From: an uncultured Pseudomonadota bacterium
Lineage (GTDB): Bacteria; Pseudomonadota; Gammaproteobacteria; Xanthomonadales; Ahniellaceae
Length of the DNA: 24,178 nt
NCBI GenBank assembly: GCA_937996755.1
Contig: CALKUS010000070.1
Location: 1 to 24,178 of the forward strand
Direction of reading: 5' to 3'
In this document: one piece after another, positions 1 through 5,863 of the stretch
Numbering within the stretch: the first letter of the stretch is position 1
Layout: every line of letters starts with the position of its first letter
Made by a program: the position numbers and the translations under genes
Notes under the pieces: generated by a model
The model's input: the letters and a program-made list of their open reading frames with translations, nothing else
Database searches by the model: none
Told to the model about the DNA's origin: nothing

Positions 1-86
1 CGCCAGAGGATCTTCGCGAGCGAGCGCACGGAGCCCCAGCCGCCGGAACCGGCGCGGTAGCGCTTGATGCTGATCCTGCGGGCCAT
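1..86 (-). CDS. FdhF/YdeP-family molybdopterin oxidoreductase, N-terminal fragment
   Basis: Only the first 28 codons lie in the window; the gene runs off the left edge. Read on the minus strand from the ATG at 84-86, the protein begins MARRISIKRYRAGSGGWGSV and continues RSLAKILW. A tyrosine followed by a glycine-rich GGWGSVRSLAK segment is the usual opening of the FdhF/YdeP family. These are formate-dehydrogenase-like bis-MGD molybdopterin enzymes of about 750 residues with poorly defined substrates; E. coli YdeP is linked to acid resistance. The GAGCC-type sequence just upstream of the ATG is a weak ribosome site. The call rests on the short N-terminal signature alone, so the family is likely but the catalytic residues cannot be seen. 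Confidence 0.6.
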   Translation of the reverse strand, partial: MARRISIKRYRAGSGGWGSVRSLAKILW

Positions 87-229
87 CGCGGCTCCCTGCC
101 GGGGTTTGTGCCGGATTGTCGTCGCATCGGCGATCTGGCGCACCGCCCCTTGCGTTGCGAGACGGAAACCGGTCTGATCGCCCCGGGCCAGCGGCCGGAC
201 GCCGCGGCCGTGATCCGACAGGGGGGATC

Positions 230-604
230 ATGCGGGAACACAGTACGACGGCCGGTCGTCGGCTCGTCGCCATCCTGCTGGCTGCATCACTGCTTGCTGC
301 GCTCGCCAGCCGCGTCCTCGCGGCCGATGTCGCCTGCCCGGTCGGAACGCGCGTCCGCATCGGCGGAACCACGGGTGAAGTCGTCCAGCTGGGGTCGGAG
401 TCGCCGCACACCGGTTGGGCACGCATCGCGACTGCCGCATCGCAACCGGGTGAGTGGGTCGACTGGCATCGCGTCGAAGTTCGCTCGATCACCGGCGCGC
501 TGTGCGCCGCGCTGGAAGACCGCTCCGCGGTCAGCTTCGGGCCGCATGGCGTCGACGACGACGATCCGCCGGCCCAGGCATCGCCCACACCGCCGGGCGG
601 CTGA
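230..604 (+). CDS. small secreted protein of unknown function
   Basis: Encodes 124 residues from an ATG preceded by a GGGGGG purine run 3-4 bases upstream. The frame is open further upstream, but only this start places a clean signal peptide at the N-terminus: basic MREHSTTAGRR, then a hydrophobic stretch (LVAILLAASLLAALA), then RVLAAD as the likely cleavage region. The mature part has two cysteines that could form a disulfide, a segment resembling a small SH3-like barrel (VGTRVRIGGTTGEVVQLG), and an acidic, proline-rich tail (DDDDPPAQASPTPPGG). I do not recognise a family. It lies 30 bases before the glycosyltransferase fusion on the same strand and may share its transcript. Export to the periplasm is inferred from the signal peptide only. 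Confidence 0.6.
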   Translation: MREHSTTAGRRLVAILLAASLLAALASRVLAADVACPVGTRVRIGGTTGEVVQLGSESPHTGWARIATAASQPGEWVDWHRVEVRSITGALCAALEDRSAVSFGPHGVDDDDPPAQASPTPPGG

Positions 605-634
605 ACCACGAGGCGGCCTCGGCGGCATGCGATC

Positions 635-2254
635 ATGCCGCGCATGGGAGCAGCCGGGCCGCGCGCCACCATCGTCGTGTCCTTGCGCGAGCGCTGGGCG
701 CTCACGGAGGCCGCGCTCGACGGCATCGTCGCGAGCACGCCGCGCCCGTACCGCCTCGTGCTGCTCGACGTCGGCGCGCCCGCGTGGTTGCGGGAAGTGC
801 TCGCGCAACGCGCGGGGGAATGGAACCTCGAGGTGATCCGCTGCGACGGCGCGACCTGGCCACAGGAAGCGCGCGCACGCTTCGTCGCCGGGCGCCTGCC
901 GGACACCGAGTTCACCGTGTTCATCGACAACGACGTCGACGTCACGCCGGGCTGGCTCGACGCGCTGCTCGCGTGCGCCGACGAAACGGGCGCCGGCATC
1001 GTCGGGCCGCTGTACCTCTGGGGCGAAGGCATCGCGGCGCCGCGCATCCACATGGCCGGCGGCCGCCTCGTCGAGCGCGCCGTGCCGGGCGGGCGGACGT
1101 ACGACGAATCGCACCAGCTGTTCGACACGGAGCTGGCGCGACATGAAGCGACGCTCACGCGCTCGCGCTGCGGTTTCCTCGAATACCACTGCATGCTGGT
1201 GCGCACCGCGCTCCTGCGCGAGCCCGGCATCGTCGACGCCGGGATCCGCGCCGTGCACGAGCACATCGACCTCTGCCTCGAGGTGCGCAAGCGCGGCCAC
1301 GAGACCTGGTGGGAACCGCGTGCGCGCGTGAACTACCTCGCGTTCGCGGACTACACGCTCGAGGACCTGCCCGTCCTGCGCGCGCGCTGGGCGGCCGACG
1401 AAGTCGAGCGCAGCATCGCGCGCTTCTGCGCGCGGCAGGACTGCATCGACGACCCCGAGGCGTTCGCGGGCATCCGCCGCTTCGCGCACTCGCACGTCGC
1501 CGACATCGACCCGCTGCGCGAGGGGCTGCGCGTCGACCGCGCCTCCGCGATGCAGGCCGCCGAGCTCGCGCAGACGCGGTCGGCCCTGCTCGACCAGGCG
1601 CTGGCTTGCGGCTACGACGCGGCCGCGCTGCGCTGGCTCGACGAAGCGTGGCGGCTCGCGCAACTGTTGCTGGACGGTGGCTACCGCCCGTGCGGCAGGC
1701 CGTTCGTGAACCATCTCGTGGGCACGGCCAGCGTGCTGCTGCGCTACGGCTTCCGCATCGAGCTCGTCGTCGCGGGGCTGCTGCACGCGGTGTACTCGCA
1801 TTGCCCCGCGCATCCCGGCGGCCCGCACGCGGCGATCGCGCAGATTTCTTCCGCGCTCGGCGGCGTGGGCAGCCCGGTCGAGAAGCGCGTGCGCGCGTAC
1901 ACGCTGCGCGACTCCCGGCGGCTCGTCGCGGGCGAGGAGCCGTTCGTGGACGACGCGGAGCTGCTCGCGCTCGTCGCCGCGAACGAGCTGGACATGCTGC
2001 TCAGCGGCGAGCTGCGTCATTCCGGCCGCCCCGACGCCATTTCGGCAGCGCTCGTCGCGACGATCGCGCGGACCTGCGACGTGCTCGGCGCGCCCGGGCT
2101 CGCGCGTGCGCTGCACGAGGCGCGCGCACGCGAAGCGCGCTTCGAGGCACCGCTGCCCACGCGCATGCACGCGAGCTATCGCATCAGCGCCGACAAGCAG
2201 CGCATCGAGGCGCTCGTGAGCGACGTGCCTCGCCTGCTCGAGCCGGCGACGTGA
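635..2254 (+). CDS. Glycosyltransferase family 2-like / HD-like (DUF6817-like) fusion protein
   Basis: Encodes 539 residues with no signal peptide or membrane segment, so probably cytoplasmic. Residues about 10-240 look like a GT-A glycosyltransferase 2 domain: an opening strand ATIVVSL, the acidic metal/nucleotide motif FIDNDVDV at 96-103, and a late EHIDLCLEVRKRGHETWW block (about 209-226) where GT2 enzymes carry their ED/DxxLC...G element. Residues about 310-510 are helical and resemble the HD-like DUF6817 domain: RPFVNHLVGTASVLLRYG, then AGLLHAVYSH (381-388 region), then LLALVAANELDML. The two halves are not usually joined. The ATG at 635 follows a GAGGCGG run; an in-frame ATG at 644 is also possible. 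The stop overlaps the GTG of the nucleoside hydrolase. Substrate unknown; the GT call is moderately firm, the HD-like call is family resemblance. Confidence 0.7.
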   Translation: MPRMGAAGPRATIVVSLRERWALTEAALDGIVASTPRPYRLVLLDVGAPAWLREVLAQRAGEWNLEVIRCDGATWPQEARARFVAGRLPDTEFTVFIDNDVDVTPGWLDALLACADETGAGIVGPLYLWGEGIAAPRIHMAGGRLVERAVPGGRTYDESHQLFDTELARHEATLTRSRCGFLEYHCMLVRTALLREPGIVDAGIRAVHEHIDLCLEVRKRGHETWWEPRARVNYLAFADYTLEDLPVLRARWAADEVERSIARFCARQDCIDDPEAFAGIRRFAHSHVADIDPLREGLRVDRASAMQAAELAQTRSALLDQALACGYDAAALRWLDEAWRLAQLLLDGGYRPCGRPFVNHLVGTASVLLRYGFRIELVVAGLLHAVYSHCPAHPGGPHAAIAQISSALGGVGSPVEKRVRAYTLRDSRRLVAGEEPFVDDAELLALVAANELDMLLSGELRHSGRPDAISAALVATIARTCDVLGAPGLARALHEARAREARFEAPLPTRMHASYRISADKQRIEALVSDVPRLLEPAT

Positions 2255-3213
2255 CACCGCAGCCGCGGCGCGTCCTGCTCGACCACGACGGCGGCGTCGA
2301 CGACTTGCTGTCGCTCGCGATGGTGCTCGCGATGCCGCACCTCCAGCTCGCCGGTGTCGTCGTGACGCCGGCCGATTGCTACCTCGGCCCGGCGGTCTCG
2401 GCCACGCGCAAGCTGCTGCGCTGGTTCGGGCGCGACGACGTACCGATCGCGACGGGCCGCCTGCACGGCGTGAACGCGTTCCCGCCCGAGTGGCGCGCCG
2501 CGCCGTACATCGTCGATGCGCTGCCGCTGCTGAACGACGACGATCGCGCGTTGCCGCCCGTGGGCGACGAGCGCGGCGACGCGTTCATCGCCCGCTTGCT
2601 GCGCGAATCGCCTGCGCCCGTGACCGTGCTCGTCACGGGGCCGCCGAGCAACCTCGCCGCGGCGCTCGCCGCAGAGCCCGCGCTCGCGGCGAAGGTGGAG
2701 GAAGTCGTGTGGATGGGCGGCGCGCTGCGCGTGCGCGGCAACGTCTGTCGCCACGAGCACGACGGCAGCGCCGAGTGGAACGCGTACTGGGACCCGCCGG
2801 CCGTCGCCTCTTTGTGGGCGCAACCCGTGCCGATCACGATCGTGCCGCTCGATGCGACGAACGAAGTGCCGGTGTCGATGGCGTTCCTGCAGCGCCTCGC
2901 GCGCGAGCGCGCGCACCCGCTCGCCGACTTCGCGGGCCAGTGCTGGGCCACGACGGTCGGCACGATTCCCGCGTACGAGTACGTCTACTTCATGTGGGAC
3001 ACGCTCACCACGGGCTACCTCGGCGCGCCGGCGCTGTTCCGGTTCGAGGCGGTCGAGACCGTGGTCGACGTGGCGCCGCCGTCCGCGGGGCGCATCCGCA
3101 TCGCGCCGGGCGGGCGGCGCGTGCGCGCGGCCGTGCACGCCGACAGCGGGCGTTTCCACGACTGGCTGCTGGGCCTGCTGCGCCGCGACCCCCGCGACAG
3201 GCACGCTGTGTAG
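2251..3213 (+). CDS. Nucleoside hydrolase (IunH/RihA-like superfamily)
   Basis: Encodes 320 residues, the usual length for inosine-uridine-preferring nucleoside hydrolases, which cleave the N-glycosidic bond of ribonucleosides to ribose and free base. The N-terminal calcium-binding aspartate cluster is present as LLDHDGGVDDLLSLAMVL (D11, D13, D17, D18). The middle WMGGA and the EWNAYWDPPAV block carry the asparagine and aspartate that bind substrate ribose. PLDATNE sits where the family has its catalytic and calcium-binding LDxT motif. The second residue of the aspartate cluster is His rather than Thr or Cys. No ATG is available; the GTG at 2251 gives a four-base GTGA overlap with the upstream stop, implying translational coupling. 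Substrate preference, purine or pyrimidine, is not readable. Probably acts on the same small-molecule pathway as the upstream fusion protein, by inference. Confidence 0.85.
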   Translation: MTPQPRRVLLDHDGGVDDLLSLAMVLAMPHLQLAGVVVTPADCYLGPAVSATRKLLRWFGRDDVPIATGRLHGVNAFPPEWRAAPYIVDALPLLNDDDRALPPVGDERGDAFIARLLRESPAPVTVLVTGPPSNLAAALAAEPALAAKVEEVVWMGGALRVRGNVCRHEHDGSAEWNAYWDPPAVASLWAQPVPITIVPLDATNEVPVSMAFLQRLARERAHPLADFAGQCWATTVGTIPAYEYVYFMWDTLTTGYLGAPALFRFEAVETVVDVAPPSAGRIRIAPGGRRVRAAVHADSGRFHDWLLGLLRRDPRDRHAV

Positions 3214-3243
3214 GGTGACCAGCGGCGCTGGCCACCCTGCGAA
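3212..3243. repeat. hairpin with dispersed-repeat core after nucleoside hydrolase
   Basis: The stop codon at 3211-3213 runs straight into a strong stem-loop: AGGGTG (3212-3217) pairs with CACCCT (3233-3238), and inside it CCAGCG (3219-3224) pairs with CGCTGG (3226-3231). There is no T-run after it, so it is not a classical intrinsic terminator. The 25 bases 3219-3243 match 19251-19275 at 22 positions, so this is a dispersed repeat copy. Confidence 0.6.
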
Positions 3244-3328
3244 CCGCCGCGATCCGCGCCACGCGCGGTTGCGCTGACGAGCGAAGCCATCCGCGACACG
3301 TTTCGACACGCGCGTAACGCGACGTGCC

Positions 3329-3334
3329 TAGAAT
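3329..3334 (+). promoter_or_regulatory. putative -10 element (TAGAAT) for the L,D-transpeptidase gene
   Basis: TAGAAT lies 32 bases before the ATG at 3367 in the gap between two separate genes. A GACACG at 3305-3310, 18 bases upstream, could act as a weak -35. Judged by eye only. Confidence 0.35.
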
Positions 3335-3366
3335 GGCGTGTCGTTGCTACGGATGAGCCTGATTCC

Positions 3367-4065
3367 ATGCGTGGATTCGCCCTGCTGGTCGCGCTGGCGG
3401 CCGCGATGTTCGCCCCGCTCACCCGCGCCCAGTCGGTCGTCGACGCAGCCGCGCTCGCCGCGCTCGCGCCGGCCGCCAGCCGCGACGCCGTCGAGCTCGC
3501 GTGGTCGGCGATGCAGTGCGCGCAGGCGCACGGCCAGGGCACGCGGGCCACGCGCCTGACGCTCATCGATTACTCGAAGCCGTCGCTCGAGCCGCGCCTG
3601 TGGGTGTTCGACCTCGCGCAGGGCAAGCTGCTGTTCGAGGAAGTCGTCGCACACGGTCGCAACAGCGGCGCGAACCTGGCCACGTCGTTCTCGAATGTCG
3701 ACGGCAGCCTGCAGACCAGCCTCGGCCTGTTCCTCACCGGGCAGACCTACGTCGGCCACAACGGCTATTCGCTGCGCCTCGACGGCCTCGACAAGGGGCT
3801 GAACGACCGCGCGATGGCGCGCGCGATCGTCGTGCACGGCGCGCCGTACGTCGACGCCGCGACCGGTCGCAAGCAGGGCCGCCTCGGGCGCAGCTTCGGT
3901 TGTCCCGCCGTGCGTACGGCCGTCGCGCAATCGCTGATCGACGCGATCAAGGGCGGCAACTTCGTGTTCTCGTATTTCCCGGGCGACGCGCTCGCGCTGC
4001 GCGACGTGAAGGATTGCCCGGCGCTGCGTGGCGGCGTTTCGACAATCGCCACCGCCGCTCCGTGA
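3367..4065 (+). CDS. Murein L,D-transpeptidase catalytic domain family (YkuD_2) protein
   Basis: Encodes 232 residues with a signal peptide (MRGFALLVALAAAMFAPLTRAQ, cleavage after Ala about residue 21), so it acts in the periplasm. The catalytic half shows the YkuD_2 pattern: LTGQTYVGHNGYSLRL, GLDKGLNDRAM, the conserved histidine in AIVVHGA (H157), and the nucleophile cysteine in GRSFGCPAV (C179). These enzymes, like YkuD, use a cysteine thiol to make or exchange bonds at meso-diaminopimelate in peptidoglycan stem peptides; this subfamily is poorly characterised. It has its own gap and promoter-like sequence upstream. It converges on the minus-strand operon holding two more L,D-transpeptidases and an M23 peptidase, which supports a cell-wall role. 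The Cys and His are both intact. Confidence 0.88.
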   Translation: MRGFALLVALAAAMFAPLTRAQSVVDAAALAALAPAASRDAVELAWSAMQCAQAHGQGTRATRLTLIDYSKPSLEPRLWVFDLAQGKLLFEEVVAHGRNSGANLATSFSNVDGSLQTSLGLFLTGQTYVGHNGYSLRLDGLDKGLNDRAMARAIVVHGAPYVDAATGRKQGRLGRSFGCPAVRTAVAQSLIDAIKGGNFVFSYFPGDALALRDVKDCPALRGGVSTIATAAP

Positions 4066-4072
4066 CAGGATC

Positions 4073-4131
4073 TGTGGGAGCGACTTCAGTCGCGATCTGC
4101 TGCAGAGATCGCGACTGAAGTCGCTCCCACA
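4073..4131. repeat. REPIN-type perfect inverted repeat between convergent genes
   Basis: Two 26-base arms, 4073-4098 and 4106-4131, are exact reverse complements around a 7-base loop (GCTGCAG). Each arm starts TGTGGGAGCGACTTCAGTCG. This is the common short palindromic repeat of pseudomonads and xanthomonads, here as a head-to-head pair. It starts 8 bases after the stop at 4065 and ends 8 bases before the stop at 4140 of the opposing gene, so as RNA it would fold into a long hairpin at both 3' ends. It may work as a bidirectional terminator or transcript stabiliser. Confidence 0.9.
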
Positions 4132-4139
4132 ACAGCGCG

Positions 4140-4901
4140 TCACTGCGCCGCGAGATTCCCTTCCGGCGCGATCAGCAGCGGATAGGGATTGATCGCCTTC
4201 GCCTGCCACCAGTGCTTCTCGGGGCCGAGCACGGCCACCGCGAAGTGCAGGTGCGGCGCGGCCGGATTCGCGTTGCCGGTGCTGCCGACCAGTCCGATCG
4301 GATCGCCGCGGTGCACCAGCTGCCCCTCCGCGAGCCCCGGCGCGTACGCCTGCAGGTGCGCGTAGTAGTAGACGAAGCGCTCGCTCGCGTCGAACTGGTA
4401 CGCGGTGATGCCACCGCGCTCGCTCAGGAACAGCTTCACGATGCGCCCGTCGGCGACCGCGGTCACGGGCGTGCCTGCCGGCGCCATGATGTCGATCGCG
4501 TCGTGCGCGCGCGCGCCGTTCGCGCGCGAGTCGGTGAACGTGTCGTCGAGGTTCTCCGGCCTGATGCCCGCGACCGGGATCGCGAGCGGCGGCGGCACGT
4601 CGGTCGGCAGCGGAACGACGGACTCGGTCGTCTCCGCCGCGACTTCCGCCGGATGCGGCGGCGCCGCGGCCTCGACCTTCTTCGCTTCCGACGCGATCTC
4701 CTCGACCTTGTCCGCCACGGCTTCCGCCGTGGCCGCCGCGTCGGGAATCGCGCCCTGCGGCGACGGTGTCGGCGTGGGCGGTCGTTCCACCTCGTCGGCG
4801 ACGACGTCGCGCAGCACGACGCCACCGCGCGGCTGCGGGAAGTACGAGCCCGCCCAGGCCGCGAGCACGGCGGCGATCGCCATGGCAGCCAGTGCTCGCA
4901 T
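4140..4901 (-). CDS. M23 (LytM-type) metalloendopeptidase
   Basis: About 253 residues. An N-terminal hydrophobic segment (MRALAAMAIAAVLAAWAGS) anchors or exports it. A proline- and alanine-rich linker of about 80 residues with a short charged helix (ADKVEEIASEAKKVEAAA) follows. The C-terminal half is a peptidase M23 domain with the zinc ligands HDAID and HLHF, the second catalytic histidine in YYYAHLQ, and GLVGSTGNANPAAPHLHF near the end. Such enzymes cut peptidoglycan cross-links or stem peptides in the periplasm. Start choice: a GTG at 4913 overlaps the previous stop, but the AGGAG at 4913-4917 then sits on top of it. The same AGGAG is 11 bases from the ATG at 4901 and 8 bases from a GTG at 4904, so a start at 4901-4904 is more likely. 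Last gene of the operon with two L,D-transpeptidases. Confidence 0.88.
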   Translation of the reverse strand: MRALAAMAIAAVLAAWAGSYFPQPRGGVVLRDVVADEVERPPTPTPSPQGAIPDAAATAEAVADKVEEIASEAKKVEAAAPPHPAEVAAETTESVVPLPTDVPPPLAIPVAGIRPENLDDTFTDSRANGARAHDAIDIMAPAGTPVTAVADGRIVKLFLSERGGITAYQFDASERFVYYYAHLQAYAPGLAEGQLVHRGDPIGLVGSTGNANPAAPHLHFAVAVLGPEKHWWQAKAINPYPLLIAPEGNLAAQ

Positions 4902-4909
4902 CACGCGTT

Positions 4910-5863
4910 TCACTCCTGCAGCGTCGCCGGCGTCCCTGGCGCGACCACGCCCGACAGCTCGAGTGCGCTCCAGTTGGTGAGGCGGATGCAGCCGTGCGAC
5001 TGCGTCTTCGCGATCGTCGCGGGCTCGGGCGTGCCGTGGATGCCGTAATGCGGGATGTCGAGGTCAACCCACACGGTGCCGACCGGATTGTTGGGGCCGG
5101 GCTTCAACGTCGCCTTCTCGTCGTTCGCTTCCGCGTCCCAGAACAGCTCCGGGTTGTAGTGGAACACGGGGTCCTTCGCCACGCCCTTGATCTTCCAGTC
5201 GCCGATCGGCAGCGGGTCGTGCTCGCTGCCCGTGGTGGCAGGGTACTGCGCGACCACGTTGCCGGCTTCGTCGAGCAGCGCGAGCGTGGAGTCGGACTTG
5301 TCGACGACCACGCGCGCGGCCTTCGGCGGCGGTTGCGCATCGACTGCCGGCACGCGAATCGTCGTACCTGCGCTCGCGAAATCGGCGCCGTCGTTCAGCG
5401 CCTGCAGCAATGCCGGAGCGGCGTGGAACTTTTCGGCGAGGCCCTCGAGCGGCGACTCGTAGCCCAGCGCCGGCAACGTCGCCTTCTCCGCCATCCCTTC
5501 GGGCAAGGGTGCGAACGGGCCCGCGACGTCGGCCGCGGCGATCGTATAGTCGACCAGCACGGGTGACGCGTCCGCCGCGAGCGCTTCCCAGGTCGGCGCG
5601 TCGAGCTTTCCGGTGACCTCGATGCCCGCGTGCTGCTGGTAGCCGCGCAGCGCGCGCGCGAAGTTGGAGCCCACGCGGCCGTCGATTTCGCCCGGCGAGA
5701 AGTGCGCGCGCTCGAGCAGCACCTGCGCGCGCAGGACCTGCGCCGGCGTCGGGGTGCCGGTGGGCGCGTCGCTCGCTTCGTCGGCCGCGGCGAATCCGGT
5801 GGCGGCGGCCTGCACGTCGGCCGTGGCGAGCAACGCCCAGCAGGCCCAGCGCAGGCGGCTCAC
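4910..5863 (-). CDS. L,D-transpeptidase with peptidoglycan-binding and LysM-like domains
   Basis: 317 residues from a GTG whose TGA overlap (GTGA) with the upstream gene implies coupled translation. The order is: signal peptide (about 1-20), a PG_binding_1-like domain (about 40-95: LRAQVLLERAHFSPGEIDG, then a GYQQHAGIEVTGKLD segment), a LysM-like segment (about 135-175: SPLEGLAEKFHAAPALLQAL ending in IRVP), and a YkuD catalytic domain (about 183-317). The catalytic motif IHGTPEP...TQSHGCIRLTNWSA has His276, Ser289, His290 and the nucleophile Cys292, all intact. These enzymes form 3-3 diaminopimelate cross-links or attach protein to peptidoglycan in the periplasm. The layout resembles the ErfK/YbiS/YcfS group. 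It lies between the LdtD-like lipoprotein gene and the M23 gene, making a compact wall-remodelling operon. Confidence 0.9.
   Translation of the reverse strand: MSRLRWACWALLATADVQAAATGFAAADEASDAPTGTPTPAQVLRAQVLLERAHFSPGEIDGRVGSNFARALRGYQQHAGIEVTGKLDAPTWEALAADASPVLVDYTIAAADVAGPFAPLPEGMAEKATLPALGYESPLEGLAEKFHAAPALLQALNDGADFASAGTTIRVPAVDAQPPPKAARVVVDKSDSTLALLDEAGNVVAQYPATTGSEHDPLPIGDWKIKGVAKDPVFHYNPELFWDAEANDEKATLKPGPNNPVGTVWVDLDIPHYGIHGTPEPATIAKTQSHGCIRLTNWSALELSGVVAPGTPATLQE

Noticed and set aside
287..2257. A 656-codon open frame on the minus strand across the glycosyltransferase gene
   Set aside because: It is antisense to a gene with recognisable motifs, its product is low-complexity and Arg/Ala/His rich with no known domain; high GC removes stop codons from the shadow frames.
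3214..3366. A small coding region between the nucleoside hydrolase and the L,D-transpeptidase
   Set aside because: No start with a ribosome site and no biased codons; the gap is explained by a hairpin repeat and a promoter.
5860..5863. Fusion of the two minus-strand L,D-transpeptidases by frameshift
   Set aside because: Each has its own signal peptide and complete catalytic domain; the GTGA overlap is normal coupling.
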